From: Viscum album
Lineage: Eukaryota; Streptophyta; Magnoliopsida; Santalales; Viscaceae
Direction of reading: 5' to 3'
DNA length: 64,000 nt
Assembly (NCBI GenBank): GCA_963277665.1
Contig: OY728152.1
Location: 1,181,920,357-1,181,984,356, forward strand
The notes under the pieces were generated by a model. It was given only the letters and a program-made list of their open reading frames with translations, was not told where the DNA came from and ran no database searches. Positions 10,398 to 22,330 of the stretch are shown here, piece by piece. The position numbers were made by a program, and so were the translations under genes. How positions within the stretch are numbered: the stretch's first letter is position 1; each line of letters begins with the position of its first letter.

Positions 10398-12090
10398 GGA
10401 AAAATGAAGAGTACTATGGAAGAAAATAAAAATTGTCCCAAGAATCCATTTACAATCATTTTCGGTAAATTTAGGGGACCTGTCCATTACCCGAGTGAAT
10501 TCCCTATTATATAGGGTATTTTCTTGGTTAAAGAAGAAGCTATGTGGAATTAAATGGTTGGAGAAATTTTTAATAGTGTTAGTGCTCCTTGTTGATGGGA
10601 TTACATTGGAATAATTTTCTCTTGTATTTTTAACCAAGAAATTTTCCATGGAGAATGATAATTATGGAAGACTTATCTTTTCTTTTGTGGATATAGTTAT
10701 AATTAACCATTTGGTTTTATATTATCTTTGGGTTTGAGGAAATTACAAGTTATTATATTTTGGGATCAAAATGAAAGGTATGAGATAACATTTTTGGTTA
10801 AATTTTGTTACGATTATTTTGATGAATTTATCTCATTTTGGTAATGTTATAAAATATAGTATTTGAAAAAGGACAACACACAAACTGTGTGACAACCCGG
10901 TGCATCAGACAAAGCTGTGGAAATCGAACCCACATCCAATGTACGATTGAGATTTATTGCCTACCACTGGACTACATGAAGTCCCTGGTTAGTGTGACTA
11001 ATTTTTTTTTAATTAAATGATTTTATTGATCAATAATAAGTTTATTTGGAATCTTATGTCTTATCAAATGAATACCCATAGTATAGGAAAATGATTTGGT
11101 GATTAAGTGATAAATGTTATTTTGGAAGACGTATGCTTTTTTGGGAACACTATATGCCCATAGAAATTAGAATACTATGGGATTTCATTTGAGGAGAAAT
11201 GGTAGATTTTTATCTATGTTTTTATTTTGGATTTATAGTTATTTGGTTTAGTTATGGAAATGATAGACCTATAATAGAGAATAGGTGATTATGTTAATTA
11301 CTTTTATGTATGTGACTTTAAGAGTAGTTGATGTTATTTAGAGATACAATTTAATGTGGAAGACTAAATAACCAAATACTTCTATGTTTTGGGTGTAAAT
11401 ATTAGTTTGGATTATATAGAAGGATTTTGAGGGAAATTGTTTATTGAATGGTATTCATTTAGATTTTGGGTATTTTTGGTTTAATTTTAGAAATTTTGAT
11501 TAGTGTTTCTTTCTATAAAGGAATATACTTTTGGGGGATCCTTAGATCCTATACTAACTTTTTTGGTTTTGATTAATCTCTAAAGACAAGGTAAGTATAT
11601 ATTTTATCCTTTGTGGATCATGTGATTCTGTAGATGTTTATTCTATATTTTCTAGTGTGACCAAGTCTTCTTGAATACTCTTCGTTTGAAAATGAGTTAT
11701 TAGTATACATTTATTAAAGAATGAAACTTTACATAAATAGTAAGTATATCTCTTTATGTTATTAGTCAATCTCAAAAATGAATTCCTCATATTTATGTAA
11801 TATAACTTAAAAAATGTTGTCCTTTTACTTTTCCTATAGGGAAACTAATGACCATTTGTCCCATCACAAGGTTTTGGTTTTCTTGTTGTAAAATATCTAC
11901 TGATCATGTTCTCTATCCCTCTCCATCAGAACTTTTCACTTAGTTTATCATCCATATCCATGTTTTTATACATGGAATCCTTGTATAGGTTATCTCAGGT
12001 AACCTTTGTACTTATCTTTCTTTCTTTTATAGTGATATTTTTATTGACTCTTTTTCTGATGTGGGACTGTCCATTATATTCCCAAGCCCA
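10398..12090. other. Interior of element A without visible coding
   Basis: Apart from the tRNA-like segment at 10880-10990, nothing here matches protease, RT, RNase H or integrase on either strand. The short frame at 11906-12097 is hydrophobic and T-rich and looks incidental. Confidence 0.5.
10880..10990 (-). repeat. tRNA-derived SINE head or tRNA pseudogene
   Basis: On the minus strand a box A (TAGTCCAGTGG, 10974-10964) is followed 44 bases later by a box B (GGTTCGATTTC, 10930-10920), the spacing found in a tRNA. The T arm pairs fully (GTGGG with TCCAC, one G-T pair) around a TTCGATT loop. The anticodon stem pairs poorly and the acceptor stem does not pair, so it is not a working tRNA. Downstream lies GATGCACCGGGTTGT, a phrase like those I associate with plant SINE bodies. 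It lies inside A, antisense to it. A SINE is more likely than a dead tRNA gene, but no target duplication or tail was identified. Confidence 0.5.
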
Positions 12091-12103
12091 ATTTTAAAAA
12101 TTT

Positions 12104-12134
12104 CGATGACGCAATTTGTTGATGGAGGGGAGAA
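12104..12134 (+). other. pol 3' end and polypurine tract of element A
   Basis: TTTCGATGACGCAATTTG followed by GATGGAGGGGAGAA ends exactly at the 3' LTR. It resembles the usual end of Tekay/Del polyproteins (a Phe-Glu-Asp-Glu-like tail) merging into the plus-strand primer. C has a very similar tail at 62715-62748. Confidence 0.75.
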
Positions 12135-14222
12135 TGTAACACCCTAAGATTTCATAGTACGTTATTTCTTCAACGTAATTCAATAACTTGCACTACACAC
12201 AACACCGAGTTCTAGCGCACCATGACTTACAAAACAAGCCGTTAAAAAGTGGTTATGAATAGTATTAACTGAATATTAAACTTTATATAATCCTTATAAT
12301 TTTAGAGTCCATATTATGAGTTTCTTAGACATAATGTAAGAACAGATATATTTTTTTCAGATAAAAGAAGTATTTTTCAAAAAAATGAAATTTTACCGCC
12401 TTTTAATGGTGAAGCATTTTTAAATCCCATATTTGAAACTTTTATATATTTAATTTCAAAAAATAAACTTCTTATTTATAATGGGGACATATGAATTTAG
12501 TTTTAATAAATTTTTGGCGTTTTTCTGATAACTTTCTTATTTTGGTCAATAGTGAAAATACTATATTTTAATTGAATTCAACTTTTTAAATCAAAATAAT
12601 TTATATTGTTAAATTATACATTTTAATAGTTTGGAAGTATAAATAGATTATAGTGTTACCATTTAATCCAATGGTGGTCATTGTAAGTAATTTCACTTTG
12701 AAATTGGACACAAACAAGTGTCAAACTTTTGGTAGTTATTATTTCTAAAAAATACGCCTTTTGGTTTTGACAGCGGGAATTAATTTTAAATTAATTAATT
12801 AAACTTCTATGTTTTGAATTTTTTAAAATAGACTTCATTATTGAATTTGTAATATCAAAATTATCTTAGGGTAATGTTTTGGTATTTTTCTGAAAAGTTT
12901 TAATTTTTGATGAATAGTGAAAAACACTAAGTTATAGTTTAAAACCGAATTTTTATTTAAATAATTATTTATTTTATCTAAATTTATTTTATGTCAAAAT
13001 AGATAAATACTACCTATATAACTTAAATTTAATTCATTGGAGTCAGTTTATAATAATTTTAGATATATAAAAATTTTATTGAACTTTTCACCGTCTTTTA
13101 CCCACCTCCTAGGAAAATTTGCAAATTCACATAAAACTAAATTTTACCGCTTCTGTGAGTGGAATTTCAAAAATCCGAGAGACATAGTTAATATCAAGGA
13201 GTAAAATGAGATTTAATAAGATAAAAAGATTTTTTTTTGAATAGTAACTTTTGACTTTTATTTACCGCGGTTAAAGGTAAATAGGGTAATTCAAGATAAA
13301 AAGTATATTATAATAATACAAAATTACCGTAACACTTGTCCTAACCATATTTTATGAGTCATGGCTGACTATTGGCGTCCTTGGGTCGATTTTGGGACCC
13401 AATGGAACCACTTGAGAGTGATAATGACTCTTTATATTAATTAATTTAATGTAAAGACAAAAATGACACAAACGAATATCTTTTAGTAAATTAGTCTTAC
13501 ATGGGGTTATATAAGTTATATATTAGACAATAAATATTCATTGGAAATAAAAGAAGATTTCCTACAACATGGTATTTTTTTTATAATTTTTATACATAAA
13601 TAAATTATTTTATTTAAGACATAATGATGATGCAGTAATTACCCTATTAATGAAATATTAAAATAATTGATATTATGAATACCCAAAAAAATATAATATG
13701 AGACTTTTAATGAATTAAACTAATTTTATTGTTTAATAAGACATGTTAGGATTGATTAAATAAAATTGGTTCGAATTAATAAAGTTATTAAGACTTTAAC
13801 AACAATCAATTATTAAATAGTGTCAAAATTGACAAAAAGGAGTTTTTAAAATAAATATTATATAATTAATTGATATAATATTCCAAATAATCTAAGGTTC
13901 TTCCAAAGGACTTATATGATGATATTTATGTAATTAATGAACCCCTTGGAGTTATCTTGGATGTTTATTGTATGTTTATAAACCATATAATATAAAAATA
14001 CAAAGAGACATAGTAAATGTCAAACTAATAAATTAAGAGTTAAATCTAAAATATAAGGTTAATATAGTGACCCAAACCAGTCAAAAATCTATATCTTGAA
14101 TGGATTTTGAACTATCCCCACCTTATACTTTGAATAATCCACTTTGGGGCCATTAGAAACTGAATATGAATTTATTATAAAATAATATTTCTAGTTTTTC
14201 CTAAAGAGCCCCTCCTCCCCCT

Positions 14223-14231
14223 TATAAAAGG
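14223..14231 (+). promoter_or_regulatory. TATA box of LTR A
   Basis: TATAAAAGG follows a C-rich stretch. Transcription would start about 30 bp downstream. It is 177 bp before the candidate donor at 14400/14401. The 5' LTR no longer has this segment. Confidence 0.7.
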
Positions 14232-14395
14232 ACACTAATTCTAACCACTTCTTCACACCTTGAAAGCCTTTTGGTTCAGCCAAACCCTACCCAAATATTC
14301 TATAAACTTCCCTCACTTAAACCTAGAGGCATTAGTTTGATTATTAAACCAACTTAAGGATCCCATTTGATCAAATCAAAAGGATAAACCTAAAG

Positions 14396-14406
14396 AAGAG
14401 GTATTG
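14396..14406 (+). other. Candidate splice donor in LTR A
   Basis: GAAGAG/GTATTG at 14400/14401. With the acceptor at 16767 it would define an intron of about 2.37 kb. LTR D has almost the same junction. Confidence 0.45.
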
Positions 14407-14575
14407 ATTTCACCACCCTCTTTCAAGTTCTTTTCTTCTTCCACTTCTTCTTTATTTGTTATTTACATTATAAAATAAAAAATCCAGTATATTTTTTATA
14501 TTATGTTGTTATTATAAATATGGTACCACCATATTCAGTATTCTACCCATCCTTTTAATGACATGTCACCATAGG

Positions 14576-14794
14576 TGCGTACGTACGGCCTACCGTCTCC
14601 ACATCGTGGTGTAATTGTTATTCAATACATTAATATTTGGATGGGTATAATAATGATGAGTAATTAATGTAAATAATAAGTATAACATGATAATGATTCT
14701 GTATATATGATATACCATCCAATTATATATGATTTTAATATCAAAAGAATTATATTGTCGCTCGTGCGTACGTACGGACTACCGTCTCCACGAA
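14576..14794 (+). repeat. Pair of GTGCGTACGTACGG blocks
   Basis: Two units of about 28 bp (GTGCGTACGTACGG followed by CCTACCGTCTCCAC or ACTACCGTCTCCAC) lie about 187 bp apart. They are strikingly GC-rich for this DNA and contain the palindrome CGTACGTACG. A related block occurs in LTR D at 17134 and, in the minus orientation, in both LTRs of E. Confidence 0.75.
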
Positions 14795-16731
14795 CACGAT
14801 GAGATTCATTCCCCATTGTAACCATACAAGTCTAATTATCATTTTATGATTAAAAATAATGTTTAAGGAATTTTTATAATTATTTATATGAATAATATAA
14901 AACATATCGCTAACAAACCTGACTTATGTAACAATACATATAAAAGAAAACGAGTAAGTTAACACCCGAAATGATGATAATACTAAGATATTATTAACAA
15001 TGCAATGTTAAAAGATCATATACTATAAAATATTAAAGTATATGATTCTTGTATAATTCATTAAAAATTATTTCACCATTATAAAGGAGACTAACCTACC
15101 CTTGAACAAAGAAAAAGTACAAAGTAAGGGGCTCTTATCTCACTTTTAATTCCATGGGATTTTCATTGTTCATCACTTATTTATTAGATGTGGTGTGTGT
15201 ACGGAACATGATTGTATTCATTGTGTAATATACAGTAATTTATTGATATTTATATCATCATTGTATGATACTTCTTTTATTGGTGTATGTTTCATAAGTT
15301 ACTAAATCGATAAGGGAATTTGACATTTCAATTTCCATTCATTCAGCTTTACGCATACTTAATTGATTATTTTACTCCAAGATTATGTGTGGAATCACTA
15401 TTCATTTGCCTATGTCATAATTTCCACTCCCCTTTCTCTGGATATACTTTTGATACACATAATAAAACCCTTGATAATTTCTCAAGTCATCGATATGAAC
15501 TTGATAGGAGTAATTTTTACCTCATTCTCCATTTGTTGAGTTAAATATCCAATTCATTGGTGTTGTCTTTACAAGAATATGTGTGAATGTCCTATGATTG
15601 ATTTACAGTGAATATCTGACCATATTGAGTGTATCTATATATATCACACATAATTATGTCGTTGATTTGTCCTTAACCTAAGGATATGGTCTTTCTAATA
15701 TATTTCATCTCAATTTACATTCCATTGAGACTTCTTTGTTGTTATACACCAAATCACTTTTATATGGTGTATATAATGTACTTTGACATAGTATATCATG
15801 AATCTCTTTATTCTCATGATATTACAATGTTTTGATTACCTAAATTATTTGTATTCAAGTTTTACTCTTTTGGTTAGGAACTCTAACTAAAATATTATTT
15901 TAAATAATTTAAAGATTTATTAATCTAAATCTTTCTCATTAATGTCCATGTTTTAAAAATGGTTTTAACGATTTATTTATATGGACATTAATGTTTTAAA
16001 ATTAAAACTACTTTTTAATGTTTCAAAGTGTTATGGGACACTTTGATTCAAAAATCTATTTTAAATGGCTTCTTGACAAATAGTGTGACTTTTAAATATT
16101 TTCCAGAAAAAGGGGGATATTTCTCTTAATAGTTTGATGATTATTTTTATCTGTGTCAATATCCTTCATTATTCTCGATTGAGGCTAATCTGAAACAATA
16201 AAATCTTCCATATTGTATCGAATGATTTATGTTTGACTGTGGTTGTGATATTTTTATACCATTCATGGTTTGTGGTTAAATGTATTGACATTTCATATGC
16301 TAGTTTTAATACAAATTTTTATGTAATGTTTCAAACTTTTCATATGAGGAATGCATTGGAATTAGTAAGTTACGGGTGGAGCCTGTTATACCTCCTAGAT
16401 GCATCGGTAGGTCTCATGAGACAAACTAGTGTCTTGGCACAAGTCCTTGATAAAATATTATTTGTATTCATGGCACGAGGCCTTGACTATGCGGTTATGA
16501 TAGTCTCGCATTATGATTTCTGTCATTCTGAAAGTGGTTTTTTGATATTGCATGTGATTATTCGACTAGTAGAATATCCATGTGAATAAGTAAATGGAAT
16601 TATTTCATTTTATCTCTACCATATTATTCTGAAGTTAATGTTTAAAAGGATTTTGTTTTAGTTATACATTCCCTTAAATGTTTATCCTTATTTATTAATG
16701 TTTCCGCTATATTGTTATCCTTACTGGGAAT

Positions 16732-16770
16732 CTGAGCTCACTCCTTTCTATGTTTTATTTTTCCCAGGAT
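16732..16770 (+). other. CTCAC box and candidate splice acceptor, 3' LTR of A
   Basis: CTGAGCTCAC is followed by a T/C-rich run and TTTTTCCCAG/GATGTGAAGAAG, with the cut at 16767/16768. The 5' LTR copy keeps the same elements. Confidence 0.5.
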
Positions 16771-17005
16771 GTGAAGAAGTATTTTATTAATGACTTGTAG
16801 GGATAGTATTAGGGGATATGAGTGTGGAATATAGAGACTATGTTGTTGTAGTTTTCATTTTTTGATATAATGTAAACTTTATGAATGTATCTAGTGTTTC
16901 CAAGGCTACTAAACTAATCGGTCTTTCGAGACTTGATCCTTTGTGATCATGCGAATGTTATATAATAATGCACCAACTTTGGGTAACTGGGGTCGGGGCA
17001 TTACA

Positions 17006-17010
17006 AGTAA
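17006..17010 (+). repeat. Target site duplication of element A (right)
   Basis: AGTAA is identical to 6622-6626. Confidence 0.85.
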
Positions 17011-19327
17011 TGTTTATTTAAATGTATTTATTTACATATATAAATATTATGTTAATTAATAACTTATAAATATTAAAATAAATTATATCCTTTAATTTTT
17101 TTCCTATCTGTTTAATAGGAAATGATACGTCATTCGTGCGTACGTGGGGACAACCACCTTTAAAAAGGGATGTGATTCATTTTTAATCCTCAGATCACAT
17201 GGATGACATATATAATATATTTAATGAAAATAAATTGGTATTTGATATTATAGATATTATTAAAGATAAAAAAATACATAACTTATTTCCATAATGATCA
17301 TTGAAATATTGAAGCATTACTCATGTATCGGAACAATCTATTATCCTTATGATTATAACACAATTTATTTTTAATAACCATATTTGATTTTTGGTTTTAA
17401 AAGTACAATTTCTTGATTAGTAATATGTGGATGATTGATTATTGACCCATTTTACCATGGTTAACCTACCAAATTTATTTTGGACAGATGAGCCAAATAT
17501 TATCAAGATGTATGATTTAAACATAAATATGTAAGTAAGAAAATATAAGATTCTAATAAATAAAATAAAAGGAATAATAAAGTTGAATTTCTTAATATTG
17601 TAAATAATTAACATAAGTTTATTTTTCATTATGATAAAGAACATACGCTATGAGTCAGGCTAGAGGTAAGATATTTTTATCTTACTTTATTTTCAGTGAG
17701 AGTCATGTCATATTCACCAATTGTTTATTTTATACAGTGTATATACTTTCCATGAACATATTTTGTTATTATTATTGTTAAAATTATTGGGATTTATATA
17801 TCCATATATTTTTCTTCCCTTTATGGCTCTGATAATCAAAATTTACCAAGTGGCAACGGTTCATTTTATATTATAATCATTATTCCATTTTTATGTTATT
17901 GTATATATTGGGGGAATTATTTTACCTTTTTAAATTAAACCTAATATATTTTATTCTAATAAAATTATTTTTGGAAATTACACTTTTTATTTAGATTTTC
18001 AATATTTATATATTCAAGATATGGGAACCATTTATTAATGAATTCCAACTTTGTTTTTTTCTCAGTCAGGAAAATTTTTATTCGTATAAATATTTTACAT
18101 AAAATTATTTAAATAATATTTTTAGTATTATATACTGATACATTTTATTTATTTTTAATCTTTTTTGACTTTTAAAATATGTCTTAAAATTATTATTCTT
18201 ATTGTTTTTTAAAACAATTACTTTTTGAGATTTATTAAAAAAAAGTGAAAGATTTTTTTAACATATGCCTCATGAAAGAAATTTACTACCATAATAAATG
18301 ATCAATGGTTTGAGAAAAATATTAGAAGATACATTATTATTTTGGAATAAACAAATTTTCCAAATGTTATGGGAATTTATGTTATTAAAATTTATTTTCA
18401 AATTGAAAATGATAGTTTTTTCTAGAATGTATTTCATGATAATTTTTATATTTTTTATTAATTAAAGAAAAAAATATTTACATTACATATGATACACATT
18501 GGTTATGTTAAAATTATGCCATCATTATTCGTTCTATTGTTCGTTTATGATAAGTTTTATCAGGGAAATATTAACATTTTGTATAATATTTTTTGAAATT
18601 CAACATTTATTTGGAATATGTGTTTAATTATTATTCTCCCCTTTCATATTATGAATGAATTGTAATTAATTTATTTTTGGAGGGGACTTCTATAGAGCCT
18701 GGATGAATCAGTAGGTCTCTTGAGATAGACTAGTTTGTGTTTTTAGATGAGTCATTTCCAATTTATGTATAATGTCTTGGAATGAGGTCTGGATTATAGG
18801 TTTATGATGTCCAGAATTTTGAATTCCATCATTATGAGATTAGTTGTAAATGATCATGTGATTATATAAATTGTTACAATATGAATGGAAAAGTTTCATG
18901 ATCATGTGACTAATTATAAGGGATTATTTGATCATCATTTATTCCTTCCATATTATTCTTCATGTTACTATTATTAACTAAATGGTATGTGTTTTCAGTT
19001 ATATAAATTTCCAAATAAATTATTTATTATTTAATTATGATAACTTTCATTTTATATAACCCTTACCAATAATTTTATCCCACCTCTTATTTGGTTTTCT
19101 TTCCACATGATATGAAGAAGGAATATTTGAATGTGTTCAAGGATGCATAATATTTACATTAACTATGTTTCATTCTTATGTTTTAAAAATAAATTTTATA
19201 TTCAAGTATGTATATAGTTTACCATGAATACTAAACTAATCAATAATTTGGTTTTTATCGCTTATATATTATGATAATGTAATAATGTAACCACTAATCC
19301 AAGAATACTGGGGTCGGGGTCTTTAAA
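17011..19327 (+). mobile_element. LTR D, right part
   Basis: This continues LTR D after A. Landmarks in the A-type order are a GTGCGTACG-GGGAC block at 17134, GTAGGTCTCTTGAGATAGACTAG at 18709, a decayed CTTGG unit near 18775, a CCCACC version of the CTCAC box near 19079, the acceptor position TTCCACAT/GATATGAAGAAG at 19108 (AG mutated to AT), and the end CTGGGGTCGGGGTCTTTAAA. The distance from the GTGCGTACG block to the end (about 2190 bp) matches A (about 2240 bp). No primer site or leader follows, so it is a solo LTR or an element cut by deletion. Confidence 0.7.
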
Positions 19328-19449
19328 ATATATGTATGAAAATTTTGGGCTGCAATATTCTACCTCAATGAGAGATCAGTTTCTTGATAGAGTTAAAGTT
19401 GGGTGTTAATGTGATATTTCTTTATCTATATAAGAAAAAAATTTCTGAG

Positions 19450-19654
19450 ATTTGGGAGCTATATTTTCAGTTTTATGATCCTTTGGAGTGATGTGTTATT
19501 CAGCATAGTGTGTCACCTTTGGGTTCTCTGATTATGTTTTGGAAGAAAAATGATGTTAGTTTGTGCTTGTGTATCCATTATCGTCTCTTGAATAATTTGA
19601 GTTCAATGAACCACCATCCTCTCCCACATGTTGATTATCTATTCAGTCAATGGA
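19450..19654 (+). pseudogene. pol: Element H reverse transcriptase, N-terminal fragment
   Basis: The frame from 19501 reads QHSVSPLGSLIMF then WKKNDVSLCLCIHYRLLN, then HHPLPHVDYLFSQW. This is the start of a Ty3/gypsy reverse transcriptase fingers-palm region: the SP-x-G segment, the K-x-D-G-S-L-R-x-C-x-D-Y-R-x-L-N box, and the P-L-P-x-x-D-x-L-F helix. RT copies element RNA into DNA. An in-frame stop lies just upstream (near 19488). The homology stops at about 19653, where element E begins, and resumes on the same strand at 41221. It lies directly after LTR D; no gag or protease of the same element is visible upstream. Confidence 0.85.
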
Positions 19655-19903
19655 ATAAAGCAAGAGTAACTTATATACACTCCTAGAACTAGTTTCTAAA
19701 ACACAAACGTTACAAGAAAGATTTGAAAGTAACTATAGATCCCCACAAATATGTATACGATAATTACATGACTTAAAGAAAATATTACATTAAGTACATT
19801 TCATATATCTTTTAGGTTTACTAATTCATAGAATAAGTATAAATCCTAAACTAATAAATTCATTTACATTCCCAATAAATGGACATTTATTTCCCACTTT
19901 ATA
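19655..19903 (-). repeat. 3' LTR of E, terminal piece left of element B
   Basis: This stretch matches the end of the other E LTR (36193-36345). For example, CACAAACGTTACAAGAAAG here corresponds to CACAAACATTACATCATAG there. The rest of this LTR resumes at 30210, after B. The outer limit at 19655 is good to about 3 bases. Confidence 0.75.
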
Positions 19904-21237
19904 TGTAATGACCCAAAATTTTACTAATGAAAATTTCACTTGATCAAATATAATGTATTATTATGTTAAATGGTTACATAAAATATGTAAACCCTTTCTT
20001 TTATGCTTTTGTATTTTAAAATACCATTAATAATTGTCATCATTACTAATATAGTCGATGAACAGTGATCACATGATTAATATTAGTATAGAGCTTTAAC
20101 AAATACAATTTACTCAGAAAAAGGATGCAATGACCTCATCCAGTTGAATTTATCTATAAGAAGACCATTTTTCAAATCTCAAAAATTATGTGTCGTCATT
20201 GGTCTTTGCTCTTGAGCAATCCCAAGCTAAGTATCAATAGGTTATACTTGAAAGGAATTGCCTACGGGGAAGTGGAAGTTGAGAGAGATTACCACCTATG
20301 TGATGTCATATGATCCACATAAAGAGTCTTTGACCATCACACACCTTATCTTTAGGTATTATATGGGTATTATAAGTGGGTATGTAATAATACATTAACA
20401 CTATTATTATGTGGATTATTTTTGTATATAAATAAGAATATACTGTCATTTTATTATTGTTACTTTGTAAATGGGTTTTAAAGCATAAATAGTATTTTAG
20501 TTAATATTCAATTAAGTAATATGTTTTGATGAATTAATGGATTTATTAGAATTAAATAATATTTTAATACAATATTATTAATTAATTACTTTATATTTTA
20601 TATAAATGCTTGTATAATATTTAAGATTATAATTGTAATTTTTAGTATGGTTTGAAGGATGTTTTTCTCAAAACCCATGAATTTTCAATAAATTTTGGAT
20701 TTTATTTTAAATATAAAAATCAACAAATTTATAAAACTATTTAGATAAAGTTAATATTATTTTTTTAATTGGGATATTGAAATTAGCCAACAGTGATTTT
20801 TTCATAATTTTTAGAGAGTGTCGAATTTTTTGGTAAAAATTATATACCGTTAAAAAATATAATTTGTTTTATGACATCATAATGACATAATAGTGATGTA
20901 ATAACATAATATAAATGAGATTTTAGGAAAATATATTTTTTATATTTAAAATTATGATATTTAGATTTTTTAGATTAATTATATGGTGCCTTAGTCGGCC
21001 CTCCATGACTTATAAAACATTTTAACTTTTTAAATGGATTTCCATGAGAGTGTGACTCATCTCCACATATGTGAGCCTAATATTTTAATTTTTTTAGACA
21101 TTGGAATTACAAAATAATATTTTCCACTCCACTTGAGAAAAAACCATTGGAAAAAAAACAAGGGATGGTTTGTGGTTTTTATTTGTTTAATCTGCAGTGT
21201 TCAAAACATAAACAATAAAGAATTCCCTCTCTTTTCC

Positions 21238-21245
21238 TATATAAA
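21238..21245 (+). promoter_or_regulatory. TATA box of element B 5' LTR
   Basis: TATATAAA is followed by a C/A-rich transcript start region. The 3' LTR equivalent (28916) is weakened to TATTTAAA. Confidence 0.65.
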
Positions 21246-21387
21246 CCCACCCAAGATCCCACTACCTATTCACTAAAAACCATTTGTGCTCAACAAAACA
21301 CTACCATAAACTCTATAATCCTTTCAAGGTGCCCCAATATCCTAATAATCATCTCTCAAGCCTCTCCCAATCCTTTGTGATCACACT

Positions 21388-21398
21388 TCCAAGTAAGG
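21388..21398 (+). other. Candidate splice donor in LTR B
   Basis: TCCAA/GTAAGG at 21392/21393, 154 bp after the TATA box. It is preserved in the 3' LTR at 29072/29073 (TTCAA/GTAAGG). With the acceptor at 22328 the intron would be 936 bp. Confidence 0.5.
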
Positions 21399-22297
21399 GA
21401 TTTCTTCCTTTCTCATTTTTGACCAAATTTCATTATATTGTCATAACATTTTGATTTCAATTAAAAATGTTGGGGTATGATTTAGAACCTTATAAATTAT
21501 TCCCTCCTTATGTTTTAATGATGAGAAACATATTTATCTCTCATTAATTCCACCCATGTACACTTGTTTCCAAGCCAAAATTCTGTAAGGTTTTTTCTGC
21601 TCTCGTTTATATTCAAGAAATTATTTATTATTATCAATATAAATTCCATTACATATGTTGGTACATGATTTCATATGACCCCCTTATAGTAAATTTCATG
21701 TAAATATTATGAGACGCATATTTCTATCTCATCAACCATTTTTTATGAATTCTTATGTCAACTCGTTATACTGCTGAAATTGCACTGTGTTTTTTGAAGC
21801 CGATGTCATTATGTAGTGAATACCATGACCATTTCATTATAAAAGGTATTCACCTTTGTGATCATTTAACTATTTATTTTATAGTTTTCCATAATTAATT
21901 CTACATTCCTTTATCATTGAATAGATGATGATGTTAAATGGATTTTATTATGATTCATGTGGCACACTTATGCATGTTGTGAAATTATTAAGAAGGGTGC
22001 ACCCTAATAGCACCCCAATGCATTGGGTAAAGATTAGTTTCATGATACATCAAGTGAATTGAGGGTTTACTCATTATAATTCTAGTTTAATGATTTTTTC
22101 ATTCATTCTCCATTTATAATGAGCCTTGTCTCGTGCTAATATCATGTTAAATGTTGTTTCCATATTTCCATGTTATGATAATCATGATATATCAGGCCTT
22201 CATGTGCATGTTTCTCTTGTTCTCAATTGATAATCCTATTTACAAACATGTAATATATTATTCATGTTATGATTTTTTACTCCCTTACTGGTCTTTA

Positions 22298-22330
22298 TAG
22301 CTCACTATTTTCTTATGCATTTCCTCAGGT
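22298..22330 (+). other. CTCAC box and candidate splice acceptor in LTR B
   Basis: TATAGCTCAC, a T-rich run, then TTTCCTCAG/GTTATTCC at 22328/22329, 208 bp before the LTR end. The 3' LTR has the same AG at 30001, also 208 bp before its end, with the box changed to AGCCCACCC. Confidence 0.5.

Larger units (their letters stand above)
6627..17005 (+). mobile_element. Element A: non-autonomous Ty3/gypsy LTR retrotransposon
   Basis: The element is complete, with LTRs at 6627-9556 and 12135-17005, a primer site at 9559, a polypurine tract before 12135 and a perfect AGTAA target duplication. The interior is only about 2.6 kb. It holds a conserved leader, a gag relic with zinc knuckles, and a 3' piece resembling the end of a Tekay/Del pol frame; no RT, RNase H or integrase can be seen. 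The two LTRs differ by about 1.9 kb because the 5' copy lost the segment matching roughly 13890-15810. It sits inside older LTR D. It is old and inactive, judging by heavy divergence between its LTRs and loss of the promoter from the 5' copy. Confidence 0.92.
12135..17005 (+). repeat. 3' LTR of element A (full length, about 4.9 kb)
   Basis: It starts TGTAACACCC and ends CATTACA, followed by the AGTAA duplication. It keeps all family landmarks in order: TATA box at 14223, candidate donor at 14400, two GTGCGTACGTACGG blocks (14577 and 14766), the TCTCATGAGA box (16412), the paired CTTGGCAC units, the CTGAGCTCAC box (16732) and the acceptor at 16767. No reading frame in it is credible; those present are short and not shared with the 5' copy. 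Confidence 0.9.

Noticed and set aside
10880..10990. Functional tRNA gene
   Set aside because: Anticodon and acceptor stems do not pair. Only box A, box B and the T arm are tRNA-like.
14576..14794. CRISPR-like repeat pair
   Set aside because: Only two units inside a plant LTR, and they are shared with other LTRs. The context is eukaryotic.
16233..16589. 118-codon plus frame in the 3' LTR of A
   Set aside because: It lies within LTR regulatory sequence and the 5' LTR copy does not keep it open.
19328..19449. Extra coding segment before the H reverse transcriptase (QYSTSMRDQFLDRVKV)
   Set aside because: It looks protein-like but matches no expected pol segment at that place, and it is too short to assign.
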